Part shown: in pieces, positions 52,650 through 62,650 of the stretch | How the letters are laid out: each line of letters opens with the position of its first letter | How positions within the stretch are numbered: the first letter of the stretch is position 1 | NCBI GenBank assembly: GCA_934691725.1 | Contig: CAKUTF010000008.1 | Location: forward strand, 1-64,000 | Direction: 5' to 3' | Source: an uncultured Fibrobacter sp. | GTDB lineage: Bacteria; Fibrobacterota; Fibrobacteria; Fibrobacterales; Fibrobacteraceae | DNA: 64,000 nucleotides | Made by a program: the position numbers and the translations under genes | The notes under the pieces: model-generated | What the model saw: only the letters and a program-made list of their open reading frames with translations | Databases searched by the model: none | What the model was told of the DNA's origin: nothing

Positions 52650-55600
52650 AAACAATTGATTTTTCCGATTTTCTTTCCTTTTCGGATTTGGGACGTCTTT
52701 CCGCCTTTTCGAAGCTAGGCAAAGGCGCTCTGCACATGGAAGGTCTTCCGGATGCGGCTTCCGCCCTGGTGGTAGCGGACCGCTTTTACAAGTATCCGCA
52801 GAGCATTCTGGTCGTGACCGGGGATTACCGCAAGGGAGAACTTTGGCTGCAAAACCTGCAGAGCCTCTGCGGCGAAGAAAATGTCTGCTTTTTCCCGTCG
52901 CTCGGGATCAAGCCTTATGACCAGAAGGCTCCCTTTGACGGAGTTCTCGAAGAACGCTTGCGCTTTTTCAAGATGTCGCGGAGAAAATCCCCGTTTATCG
53001 CGGTCTGCCCGTTGGATTCTTTTTTGCTCAGGCTTTCCCCGGTGGATGCGCTCGAAAGGAAAAAGCTCGTCTTCCGAAATGGCGGGCAGGTCGATCCGCT
53101 GTCGCTCCGCAGAACGCTCGGCGACATGGGCTTTGTGGAACAGCCTGTCGTCGGAACAGTGGGGGAGTTTTCTGTCCGCGGCTGCATTGTCGATATCAAC
53201 ATGTTCATGCAGAAGCATCCGGTCCGGCTTGAATTTTTTGGCGACGAAATCGAGAGCATCCGTTCGTTCGATATTTTTTCGCAACGTTCCATCGAACCCC
53301 TGGATTCCGTGGAAGTCTATCCGCGCGGGGAATTTGTCCTGTCCGCGGAAGAAAAGGCGAAGATTCCCTACGGCGAAGAGGACGGTATCTGGTGGCGGCG
53401 CCCCGAATTCGAGAACCTCTCGGCGAGCGTTTTCGACTACATGCCGGACGCTTCGCTTGTCCTTGACCGGGAATCGCTTTTGGAAGAATCCGCCGGGAAG
53501 CTCGGACGCGCGCACGTAAACGCATACGAAAAGGCTCTCTCGTTCAACAGGAAGGTTTCCCCTCCGGAGAGAATCTGGTGGCGCTTTGACGATTTCCGCG
53601 AACGGATTTCGGAGCGTCCCGTTTTGGATCTGACGGACGCCCGGATGGATTCGCCCGACTGGATTTCCGTTCCGCTTCGCCTGCAGTCGCGGGGAACTGT
53701 CGGGACAAGCGCGCTGGTGAAAGATATCGAGGCGTTCGATGCGCAAGGCGGGAAGGTTTACCTGGTTGCGCATTCCGAAGGGAGCGCGGAACGGCTGGTG
53801 CATTTGCTCGACGGCGCACCGCTTGCGGGAGTCCTCATCGGTGAACTTTCCGAAGGCTTTTTCGCTGACGAAGAAAATGTCGCGTTTCTCTCGGAATCGG
53901 AAATTTTCAGCCGTGGCGGAAAGCCGAAGCGCAAACATTCCGTTTCGAGTTCGGTTTCCGGTGCGCTGCTAATCGAATCGCTTTCCGTCGGCGACTACGT
54001 TGTCCACGAGGATCATGGCGTAGGACGTTACCGCGGGCTTGTCCGGGAAAAAATCGGAGGAGGTCTTGTCGATTGCGTGTTGCTCGATTATGCAGGCGGC
54101 GACCGTCTCAAGTTTCCCGTCTCGGACCTGAAAAAGATCGAACGTCTCCCGGAAAACGGGGAAGGGGAACCGCCTGAACTGGCGAGCCTCGGAAGCCGCA
54201 CGTGGGAAAAGCTCAAGGAGCGGGTCAAGAAGCGCGTCGTCAAGATTGCGAAGGAACTGGTCCAGCTCTATGCGAAGCGCGAACTTGTCGAAGGTTTTGC
54301 GTTTCCGCCGGATTCCCGGATGCAAAAGGAATTCGAAGATTCCTTCGAATACGATCCGACGCCCGACCAGCTCCGCGCCACTGCCGAAATCAAGGCGGAT
54401 ATGGAAAATTCGCACCCGATGGACAGGCTTGTCTGCGGAGATGTGGGCTTCGGAAAAACCGAGGTCGCGATGCGCGCGGCTTTCAAATGCGTCTATTCCA
54501 AAAAGCAGGTTGCCGTCCTCGTGCCCACGACGATCCTCGCCGCCCAGCATTACGAGACTTTCAAGGAACGCTTTGCCGCTTTCCCGGTAAACATCGCCCT
54601 GGTGAACCGCTACAGGACTGCCGCGGAGAAAAAGGAGATCTTTAAAAAAGTTTCGGAAGGCAAGTACGATATCGTCGTCGGGACCCATGCGCTTCTTTCG
54701 GAAAAGAATTCCTTCAAGGATCTGGGGCTTCTGATTATCGATGAAGAGCAGAAGTTCGGTGTCAAGCAGAAAGAGAAACTTAGGGAACTTCGCCTGACGG
54801 TGGATACGCTCAGCATGAGCGCTACTCCGATTCCGCGTTCCCTGCATCTTTCGCTTACGGGCGTCCGCGACATTTCGCTCATCAACACGCCGCCGATGAA
54901 CCGCTTGCCGGTCGAGACGAAAATTCTTTCCCGGGATGATGCGGTTCTTGCCGAGGCGATTCGCGACGAACTTTCGCGCGGCGGACAGGTTTTTGTCGTA
55001 AACGATCGCGTCCAGTCTATCGGGCATCTGGCGGACGATATCGAAGCGATGGTTCCGGACGCCCGCGTTGCCGTTGCGCACGGGCAGATGGAAGACCGCG
55101 ACCTGGAACGCGTCATGGACGCTTTTCTCGCCCGGGAGTTTGACATTCTCGTTTCGACGAGCATCATCGAAAGCGGTCTGGATGTTCCGAATGCGAATAC
55201 GATACTCATCATGAACGCGCACCATTTCGGCATCAGCCAGCTCTACCAGATGCGCGGACGCGTCGGACGTTCAGACGTTCTCGCCTACGCTTACCTGGTA
55301 ATTCCGAAAGACGGAATCGTTTCCGCGGAATCGAGAAAACGCTTGCAGGCCTTGGAACAGTTTACGGATCTGGGAAGCGGCTACCAGCTCGCGATGCGGG
55401 ATTTGGAAATCCGGGGTGCGGGGAACCTGCTCGGCTCGGAACAGCACGGATTCATCGCGGAAGTCGGATTTGAAACCTATGTCCGGCTGGTTCGCGAAGC
55501 GGTCGAGGAACTTCGCGGCGGCGGGGAAAACGTTTCAAAGATAGAGCCTCGCGTGGAACTTCCCGTCGATGCCTTCTTGCCCGAAACCTATATCGCGGAC

Positions 55601-55996
55601 GGGCTTTCCCGGATTTCCGTTTACCAGAGGCTTGCCCGTGCTTTGAAGCGGGAAGACCTGGACGCCTTGCAAGCGGAACTCGTTGATCGTTTTGGACCAG
55701 TCCCGCCACCGGCACAAAAGCTATTCCTCGTTTCGGAAGTCGCTCTGATTGCCGCGAAGTTTCGGATGCAGGGTGTCGAGATGCGCCGGGGAATGCTCGT
55801 CTTTTCCTTTGTGGAATTTCCGCCGCCCGATCCGCGGATGCTTGCGGGAATAGCCGCGGCATCGCCGTACGGGATGCGGTATGTGGGAAATTCTCCGCTG
55901 CAAGGAGTTGTGGAACTTGGGCGCGGCGTTTCCGACGAAGAGGCGGTGAAGGCAACTCTTGAACTTTTCCGGGCGTTTGCAAAGATGGAGTCTTAG
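52646..55996 (+). CDS. mfd: Transcription-repair coupling factor
   Basis: Removes stalled RNA polymerase and recruits UvrA. The 1116-residue protein has the UvrB-like N-terminal domains (GDYRKGELWLQNLQSL, PDAR-type loop), the polymerase-interaction domain (SVGDYVVHEDHGVGRYRGLV, about 440-510), and the RecG-like translocase with GDVGFGKTEVAMRAAF (Walker A), DEEQKFGVKQKEKL (motif II), SATPIPRSLHLSLTGVRD, STSIIESGLDVPNANT and QLYQMRGRVGRS, then the C-terminal D7 domain. ATG 52646 is chosen because it overlaps the nuclease stop (ATGA) and the protein begins there. Length and order fit Mfd. Confidence 0.95.
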   Translation: MKTIDFSDFLSFSDLGRLSAFSKLGKGALHMEGLPDAASALVVADRFYKYPQSILVVTGDYRKGELWLQNLQSLCGEENVCFFPSLGIKPYDQKAPFDGVLEERLRFFKMSRRKSPFIAVCPLDSFLLRLSPVDALERKKLVFRNGGQVDPLSLRRTLGDMGFVEQPVVGTVGEFSVRGCIVDINMFMQKHPVRLEFFGDEIESIRSFDIFSQRSIEPLDSVEVYPRGEFVLSAEEKAKIPYGEEDGIWWRRPEFENLSASVFDYMPDASLVLDRESLLEESAGKLGRAHVNAYEKALSFNRKVSPPERIWWRFDDFRERISERPVLDLTDARMDSPDWISVPLRLQSRGTVGTSALVKDIEAFDAQGGKVYLVAHSEGSAERLVHLLDGAPLAGVLIGELSEGFFADEENVAFLSESEIFSRGGKPKRKHSVSSSVSGALLIESLSVGDYVVHEDHGVGRYRGLVREKIGGGLVDCVLLDYAGGDRLKFPVSDLKKIERLPENGEGEPPELASLGSRTWEKLKERVKKRVVKIAKELVQLYAKRELVEGFAFPPDSRMQKEFEDSFEYDPTPDQLRATAEIKADMENSHPMDRLVCGDVGFGKTEVAMRAAFKCVYSKKQVAVLVPTTILAAQHYETFKERFAAFPVNIALVNRYRTAAEKKEIFKKVSEGKYDIVVGTHALLSEKNSFKDLGLLIIDEEQKFGVKQKEKLRELRLTVDTLSMSATPIPRSLHLSLTGVRDISLINTPPMNRLPVETKILSRDDAVLAEAIRDELSRGGQVFVVNDRVQSIGHLADDIEAMVPDARVAVAHGQMEDRDLERVMDAFLAREFDILVSTSIIESGLDVPNANTILIMNAHHFGISQLYQMRGRVGRSDVLAYAYLVIPKDGIVSAESRKRLQALEQFTDLGSGYQLAMRDLEIRGAGNLLGSEQHGFIAEVGFETYVRLVREAVEELRGGGENVSKIEPRVELPVDAFLPETYIADGLSRISVYQRLARALKREDLDALQAELVDRFGPVPPPAQKLFLVSEVALIAAKFRMQGVEMRRGMLVFSFVEFPPPDPRMLAGIAAASPYGMRYVGNSPLQGVVELGRGVSDEEAVKATLELFRAFAKMES

Positions 55997-56330
55997 CGGG
56001 GAGAACGGGGCGCAGGATTTTCAGCGAACTGTTGCCAGGAGCCTATGGCTAGTGGTTAGTTGACAGTCAAGAGAAATCAGGAGACAGGAATCAGTGGATA
56101 ATTAGAAATGAGCAATTAGGAGTGAGGAATTAACAGTTTAGCGAGCCGTTTTTAGAACTTAGAGCTTAGTGCCGAGTGCTTAGAGTTGCAGACATCTATG
56201 TTCTGTATTCCAAAAGTTTAAACGTCCGTTTCCCGTATAGCGTGTCCCTCGTACCGTTTCTCAAAAGCTTAGACGTCCACTGACCACTGTCCACTGAACT
56301 TAAACGTCCGCTGACTAATCCCTGTTCCCT
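55997..56330. repeat. Intergenic patchwork repeat block, inverted partner of the block at 48 kb
   Basis: No gene between mfd and the convergent nuclease-like gene. Segment 56051-56278 is the reverse complement of 48054-48281. The right end (CTAATCCCTGTTCCCTAGTCCCTGAATATGGACGTCC) forms the last codons and stop of the next gene. Confidence 0.85.
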
Positions 56331-56806
56331 AGTCCCTGAATATGGACGTCCGCGGTTCTGGCCTTTCGCTCCGGATTTCCAGAATTTTCGGTTAGCGGCG
56401 GATACTCAGGAAGCGTCCGGACTTGCCGGTAGGAATTGCTTTTAATGTCTAGCGCCAGAAAAATACTCGACCTTCCAAGGGAAAGCATGATGAACTTTGG
56501 CGAGATGACTTTCAGGTATTTGTTCACCTGGGCCTGCAGCGCAGCCGGGGAATCCACACCCGGACGCTTGCATTCGACGAGCAGCCACGGTTTTTTGACG
56601 CTGTTGCCTTCGCGGAAATCGTGAACCAGAACATCGACCCGATCCGAATTTCTCGGCTCGACATTTTTCAGGGCGAATTCCGTTTCGACGAGATGCAGGG
56701 GGACGGAAAGGGTCTCGATGAGCCATTGGACGACGCGTTGCCGCACCGCTTCTTCCGGCGTCAGGGAGACAAACTTTTTCCGCGAAGGATCAAAGACGCT
56801 TGCCAT
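56315..56806 (-). CDS. Orphan HsdR-N-type PD-(D/E)xK nuclease-like protein
   Basis: A 163-residue protein matching the N-terminal domain of type I restriction HsdR subunits: PEEAVRQRVVQWLIETLSVP, VETEFALKN, RVDVLVHDF (Asp) and PWLLVECKRPG (Glu-x-Lys), the nuclease core, then VNKYLKVISPKFIMLSLGRSS. No helicase part, HsdM or HsdS is nearby, so it is an orphan, as often found in this bacterial group. It starts immediately after the alr stop (TAG ATG), so it is the second gene of that operon. The last ~15 residues are read from the repeat block. Confidence 0.72.
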   Translation of the reverse strand: MASVFDPSRKKFVSLTPEEAVRQRVVQWLIETLSVPLHLVETEFALKNVEPRNSDRVDVLVHDFREGNSVKKPWLLVECKRPGVDSPAALQAQVNKYLKVISPKFIMLSLGRSSIFLALDIKSNSYRQVRTLPEYPPLTENSGNPERKARTADVHIQGLGNRD

Positions 56807-58072
56807 CTATCGAGGCTGCGACTGGTTTATGCGTAACGGATACTGGGAAAACGGGGGAATGTGAAACTCTTCCTTGAGGTCGTCCCAGCGGATCAGCCGG
56901 TTTTTCCAGATGTATTTGCGGTAAAGGCGTCGCGCTACACGACTCGTGATTTCGTAGGGAATCGTGTGGTGCGCCTCGGCGACGGACTCCATGGAAATGC
57001 GCGGGTCTGCGCCTCCATCGACGACTTCGACCGTTTCCCCGATTTGGACGTCCGGGATACGGCTCACGTCGACCATCGTCGCATCCATGCACACGCGTCC
57101 GAGAATCGGGCAGAGCTGGTTCCGGATGAGGACGTAACCGTTGTTGTATTCGCCGCGAAGATACCCGTCTCCGTATCCGATAGCAATCGTCGCCACCTTT
57201 GTCGGTTGCTGGGCGACCCAGTATTGTCCGTAGGAAACCGCTTCTCCCGTGGGCACTTCGTGAATCGTACGGATGGTGGATTTAATCGTCATCACAGGCT
57301 TCAGTTCCGGGTATTCAAAACCTTCGGGTGGCGTTGCGCCCATCGGATTGTAGCCGTAGAGGACCAGTCCCGGGCGTACCATGTCGAAATGGCTTTCGGG
57401 ATGCCTGAGCGTTCCCGCGGAGCTCGAACAGTGGCAGATTTTCGGGCGGATGCCTTCGTTGGCGAGAAGCTCCACCAGGTTGGAAAAACGGTCGATTTGA
57501 CGCTGCGTACTTGCGTTGGATGCCCGGTCGAGCATATCCGCTGTCGCCAAGTGCGTGAACATTCCTTCGACATCAAGGTGCTTCAGGGAGAGAATCTGGC
57601 GGATCGATTCGAAATCGTCAAAGCGGACTCCGTAGCGGTGCATTCCCGTGTTGATGGCGAGATGCGCCTTTGCGGAAAGCCCGTTTTCTTCCAGGAACCT
57701 GTCAAAGGCTACGGCGGTTTTTACGTCCGAAAGAGCTGAAGTCAGCCCGAATTCCACGAGGTAGGGAAAATCCGCCGGGATGCAGGGACCGAGAACGAGA
57801 ATGTCCAGATCCATTCCGTATTGCCGCAAAAGCATCCCTTCCGAAAGGTGCGCCACGCCTAAAAAATCCGCCCCGCTGTACTTGGCGGCGAACGAGCAGG
57901 CTAGTGATCCGTGTCCGTAGCTGTCGGCCTTGACCGGCAGGAGAATCTTTGTATGCTTGGGAATGGACTTGCGGACAAACTGGATATTGCTCGCGAGAGC
58001 GTCCAGGTTGATTTCTATCCAGTTCGGGCGCGTAATGTTCTTTAAATCGGGAGGGAGAGAAAGCAAATTCAT
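56807..58072 (-). CDS. alr: Alanine racemase
   Basis: Makes D-alanine for peptidoglycan using PLP. The 421-residue protein has NWIEINLDALASNIQ, the PLP lysine K48 in LLPVKADSYGHG (family form is VKANAYGHG), GADFLGVAHLSEG, HLAINTGMHRYGV, VEGMFTHLATAD, the C-terminal beta domain and the catalytic Tyr region GEAVSYGQYW, followed by IAIGYGDGYLRG and RVCMDATMVDVS. It is slightly long at the N- and C-ends. The promoter-like TATATTTT ends about 6 bp before the ATG. Confidence 0.93.
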   Translation of the reverse strand: MNLLSLPPDLKNITRPNWIEINLDALASNIQFVRKSIPKHTKILLPVKADSYGHGSLACSFAAKYSGADFLGVAHLSEGMLLRQYGMDLDILVLGPCIPADFPYLVEFGLTSALSDVKTAVAFDRFLEENGLSAKAHLAINTGMHRYGVRFDDFESIRQILSLKHLDVEGMFTHLATADMLDRASNASTQRQIDRFSNLVELLANEGIRPKICHCSSSAGTLRHPESHFDMVRPGLVLYGYNPMGATPPEGFEYPELKPVMTIKSTIRTIHEVPTGEAVSYGQYWVAQQPTKVATIAIGYGDGYLRGEYNNGYVLIRNQLCPILGRVCMDATMVDVSRIPDVQIGETVEVVDGGADPRISMESVAEAHHTIPYEITSRVARRLYRKYIWKNRLIRWDDLKEEFHIPPFSQYPLRINQSQPR

Positions 58073-58079
58073 AGTGAAA

Positions 58080-58560
58080 ATATAGATTAAACTTGTCTAA
58101 GTTCAGTGGACAGTGGGCAGTGCGCAATGGTCAGAACTGCGAACAATTAAGTTCAGGGATTAGGGATGAGGGAACAGGGATTAGTCCGCGGACGTCTAAG
58201 GGAATGAGAAATTAGGAATGAGTAATGAGGAATTGGTTGGCAAACGTCTAGGCTTTTTAAAATGTCATTCTCCGGCTTGACCGGGGAATCCCTTTTAAGG
58301 AATGGGATTTGACAGGTTAGCGAGCTTGCCGAGATATTCAGAACTTAGTTGAGAGAGCTTAGAGCTTAGAAATAGTGGGCAGTGTTCAGTGGTCAGTAAT
58401 CAGAACTGTGGACGTTAAACTTCCGAGATTCAAAAATATAGACGTCTGCAAAGCTAAGCACTCAGTTCTAAGTTCTGAACACGCTAGATAGTCAACTTCT
58501 CATTGCTAATTGCTAACTACACACTAATCACTGATTCCTGTTCCATGACTCATTTCTAAT
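58080..58560. repeat. Long intergenic patchwork repeat block
   Basis: About 480 bp between divergent genes with no gene. A hairpin element with its full tail is at 58264-58290. Segment 58191-58333 is a direct copy of 39501-39643, and 58396-58485 is an inverted copy of 3356-3452 apart from a 7-bp indel. The gene-proximal stretch 58561-58676 is unique and A+T-rich (ACTTATATTCT promoter-like). Confidence 0.85.
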
Positions 58561-58676
58561 TCCTATTCAAAGCAAATCCTGACAAAGCAAAGAAATACGC
58601 TTTGGATAGCCGTCTAAAAACTTATATTCTAGATGATGCTAAACAACTCCCGAAATTACGCAAAAGGAGAACCGCG

Positions 58677-59852
58677 ATGAGAACGTTTAAACTTTTCACG
58701 CTTGTCGTTTTGACCGCGATGCATCTTGTCGCCTGCGGTGACGATGTGACAAAAGTAACCAACATGACGCAGGAATCCTTCGGTCTTGAAATCGTTTCGT
58801 CTGCGGATTCGCTCGGAAAATGCACGGTGGAACGCTCGGGCGAGATGAAGTTCGTTTCAACGGAAAATGCTGCATTTGTCTGTACGGATTCCGCTTGGCA
58901 AAATGTTTCGGCTGCGGGTAGGGATGGCGCAGATGGAGCAAACGGCAAGGATGGAAAAGACGGCGCATCCTGTGTTGCGGAACCGCTCGAAGATTCTTCG
59001 GGTCTCAAGGTCGTCTGCGGCGAGGATTCTGTCGGGCTTGTGTTAAACGGCTCTGACGGAAAAGACGGAACGGATGGAAAAGCCGGAGAAAAAGGTTCTG
59101 ACGGAAATGGCTGCACGCTTTCGGACTATGGCGACGGAACGGTTTTGCAGATTTGCGGAAAAGACTCGGTTCTCTTTTACAAGGCGCGCTGTGGAACCCG
59201 CGCCTACAACCCGGACTCGAACTTTTGTTTCGGGGATTCCGTCGTCTCGCTCTGCGGCGGAAAGTCCTACGACATTTCAAGGGAATTTTGCGACTTTCGT
59301 GACGGTCGCATTTACAAGTTCACGGTTATCGGTTCGCAGACCTGGATGGCGGAAAATGCGGGATTTGAGAACGGCTTGAGGAATAATACTTGTCTGGATA
59401 ACCTCGATAGCTGCACGAAATTTGGCAGGCTTTATACAAGGCTCAATGCGGAAAATGCTTGTCCCGAAGGGTGGCACTTGCCTACCGAGGCGGAATGGGA
59501 TATTTTGATAAATTATGTCGATAAACGCAATGGCGACGATAACGTCGGAACGAGCCTTAAATCGCGAACCGATTGGGAAAATGGCGAAAACGGCCTGGAT
59601 GAATTCGGGTTTAATGCGCTTCCCGCTGGACATGCTGCGATTAAATCTTCGAAATCTTACTCGATTGTCGATATTGGAAAATCGGCCGACTTTTGGACAG
59701 CTAGTCGTTATTGCGATGATGCAGGCGGTGGAATAAGCTTTTGTATTGGCGATCTTTTCGTGTCGTTGCTTGCAGACAATTCTTCGCTGCTCAAAAAAAG
59801 GGAACCGGAGTTGTCGGGCGCCCTCTATTCCGTCCGCTGCGTCAAGGACTGA
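58677..59852 (+). CDS. Lipoprotein with collagen-like repeats and Fibrobacter major paralogous (FISUMP) domain
   Basis: A 391-residue surface lipoprotein: lipobox LVAC (Cys about 20), a beta domain, two collagen-like G-x-y stretches (GRDGADGANGKDGKDGASC about 82-100; GKDGTDGKAGEKGSDGNGC about 125-147), then a Cys-rich linker and the C-terminal FISUMP domain (VIGSQTWMAENAGFENG, CPEGWHLPTEAEWDILINYV, GFNALPAGHA, ADFWTASRY, YSVRCVKD). The FISUMP fold is expanded in Fibrobacter and is C-type-lectin-like; binding to cell surfaces or carbohydrate is plausible, not shown. The ATG follows AAAGGAGA. The gene has its own terminator. Confidence 0.88.
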   Translation: MRTFKLFTLVVLTAMHLVACGDDVTKVTNMTQESFGLEIVSSADSLGKCTVERSGEMKFVSTENAAFVCTDSAWQNVSAAGRDGADGANGKDGKDGASCVAEPLEDSSGLKVVCGEDSVGLVLNGSDGKDGTDGKAGEKGSDGNGCTLSDYGDGTVLQICGKDSVLFYKARCGTRAYNPDSNFCFGDSVVSLCGGKSYDISREFCDFRDGRIYKFTVIGSQTWMAENAGFENGLRNNTCLDNLDSCTKFGRLYTRLNAENACPEGWHLPTEAEWDILINYVDKRNGDDNVGTSLKSRTDWENGENGLDEFGFNALPAGHAAIKSSKSYSIVDIGKSADFWTASRYCDDAGGGISFCIGDLFVSLLADNSSLLKKREPELSGALYSVRCVKD

Positions 59853-59865
59853 TGGTTTAAAAATG

Positions 59866-59902
59866 AAAATTCCCGAAAGCCGAGCTTCCGGGGAATTTTT
59901 TT
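59866..59902 (+). terminator. Intrinsic terminator between the FISUMP lipoprotein and leuB (bidirectional)
   Basis: AAAATTCCC...GGGGAATTTT with an inner GAAG/CTTC stem, followed by TTTTTTT on the plus strand and A-rich on the other side. Confidence 0.85.
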
Positions 59903-59924
59903 ATGGCGAAAAATTTCTCGCTAA

Positions 59925-61112
<1,188 letters not shown>

Positions 61113-61176
61113 TCATCGTGCCTTGACGGAGCTTTTTTTTTCTTACATTGTTTTGAAACTCAGAAAAGGATCATTT

Positions 61177-61659
61177 ATGGAAAAAATTCCGGATGAATTT
61201 TGTGTCTTAGAAACAATCGTTTTCAATCCGCCCCAAACGATGTATGTTTGGCTTGATCCTGACAAGAAGTTTCTTGAAAAAGTCTGCGTCTATGATCCTC
61301 GGATTCCCGGTTATCCTGTCGTTACCTCGTCCGGTTTGTGCTTTGCCCATTGTTCGTTTTCTAAAGATTCTCAAGGAGCCTCAAATAATGAAAGCACGGA
61401 GAAATCGAAAACCGATTTTTTTGAAAGACTTTGGGAAAAACTTTGGGATAATGCTTCTAAGTTAGCTCTGAAAATATGGAGGTTGTATTTCGGGGGAAAG
61501 TTTGAATTTTTGGCGCAGGGCCCCATTCTCGTTTTATCCCTGTTTTTTTGTGCTATTTTTGTGTCGATTATTTTTTCCGGTACGCTTTTTACTTTAATGT
61601 TTTTGATTGATCTCGTTTCCAAATTATTCTCCGTTGTTCGCTTTCCGTTGTTCTCTTAA
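61177..61659 (+). CDS. Hypothetical protein with C-terminal membrane helix (160 aa)
   Basis: A 160-residue protein: a soluble N-terminal part (PDEFCVLETIVFNPPQTMYVWLDPDKKF), a Ser/Asn-rich linker (SQGASNNESTEKSKTD), an amphipathic stretch and one strong C-terminal hydrophobic segment (about 115-150, FLAQGPILVLSLFFCAIFVSIIFSG). The ATG has AAAAGGA upstream. Codon use is more A/T-rich than its neighbours. Family not recognised. It is paired with the next small membrane gene. Confidence 0.55.
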   Translation: MEKIPDEFCVLETIVFNPPQTMYVWLDPDKKFLEKVCVYDPRIPGYPVVTSSGLCFAHCSFSKDSQGASNNESTEKSKTDFFERLWEKLWDNASKLALKIWRLYFGGKFEFLAQGPILVLSLFFCAIFVSIIFSGTLFTLMFLIDLVSKLFSVVRFPLFS

Positions 61660-61661
61660 AT

Positions 61662-61886
61662 ATGAAAGACAAAATTTTTGTAATAGGCGCGTTGTTTATT
61701 TATCCGATTTCTTTCGTCATGTGGGTTCTTGGACACCTGCTTCGGGTTGTGCTTTGGGTTTTGGCTTTGTTGTTTTTTTACGTCATCGTTGCGGGTCCAT
61801 TCGAGTATTGTTTTGATTTTTGTCATGACTTGTCTTGGTGTATTCGTGACTTGTCTTGGTGGTTGAGAGTCCACTACACCCCGTAG
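61662..61886 (+). CDS. Small membrane protein (74 aa)
   Basis: A 74-residue protein with two hydrophobic segments (about 5-20 and 24-45) and a short tail that contains a tandem DNA repeat (about 61834-61861, copies of GTGACTTGTCTTGGT-like units, encoding HDLSW...RDLSWW). It starts 2 bp after the previous stop, so it is in the same transcript. Its 3' end overlaps the 3' end of tatD on the other strand by 13 bp. Function unknown. Confidence 0.5.
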   Translation: MKDKIFVIGALFIYPISFVMWVLGHLLRVVLWVLALLFFYVIVAGPFEYCFDFCHDLSWCIRDLSWWLRVHYTP

Positions 61887-62650
61887 CAATCCCGCGTATT
61901 CTTTCGGGCCGTTTCCATCAGGGTTTCGAACGGGACGCCTTTCAGTTGGGCGAGAACCTCTCCGATTTGCGGAATCATCCCGGCGTGGCTCGCCTTTCCG
62001 CGAAACGGAACCGGGGCTAAGTAGGGAGCGTCCGTTTCGAGCAGGAGCCTTTCGAGCGGAACCCGGGCGGCCGCTTCGCGAACGCTCTCCGCATTCTTGA
62101 ACGTGAGAATCCCGGTAAAGCCGACATAGACGTTTGCGGAAAGCGAGAGGACGTTTTCGACAAAGTCCGCACTGGCCGTGCAGCTGTGCACATGGAGCGT
62201 CGCCCCGTCTAGATTTATCGAACGGAGAACGTCGAGCGAATCCGCTTCCGCATCCCGCAAGTGCAGGACAAACGTCTTGCGGAAAGGCTTCCCGATTTCG
62301 AGCTGTCGCGCGAAAACTTCCCGCTGCCTTTCGTGAGATGCGCCTTCGTAATGGTAATCGAACCCGATTTCCCCGATTCCCACCGTTTTCGGTTCGCTCC
62401 AAAGTTCCAGAAGTTTTTTTTCCGTCGTTTCGGAATAGTTTTCCGCATTGATCGGATGCACGCCGTAAGCCGCGTAAACCTGGGGAAACTCGTCGGAAAG
62501 CTTTTTCGTGTAGGCGAAAGTCGGTTCTTCGCACGCGACCTGGATCACCGCGTCCGGCTTCGGGTCTGCGGATTCCCACCAGTTCTTGAAATCGATGCCC
62601 GTCCGCTCTTCGAAAGAATCCATGTGGCAGTGCGAATCGACGAAGTTCAT
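61874..62650 (-). CDS. tatD: TatD-family metal-dependent DNase
   Basis: A 258-residue amidohydrolase-fold hydrolase: VDSHCHMDSF (two His ligands), AAYGVHPINAE, VGIGEIGFDYHYEG (ligand Glu), TFVLHLRDAE (His), LHVHSCTAS (His), GFTGILTFKNAE, LLLETDAPYLAP (Asp). TatD proteins act as 3'-5' exonucleases in DNA quality control and other deoxyribonuclease roles. It overlaps the upstream gre gene by 4 bp (ATGA). Confidence 0.92.
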   Translation of the reverse strand: MNFVDSHCHMDSFEERTGIDFKNWWESADPKPDAVIQVACEEPTFAYTKKLSDEFPQVYAAYGVHPINAENYSETTEKKLLELWSEPKTVGIGEIGFDYHYEGASHERQREVFARQLEIGKPFRKTFVLHLRDAEADSLDVLRSINLDGATLHVHSCTASADFVENVLSLSANVYVGFTGILTFKNAESVREAAARVPLERLLLETDAPYLAPVPFRGKASHAGMIPQIGEVLAQLKGVPFETLMETARKNTRDCYGV

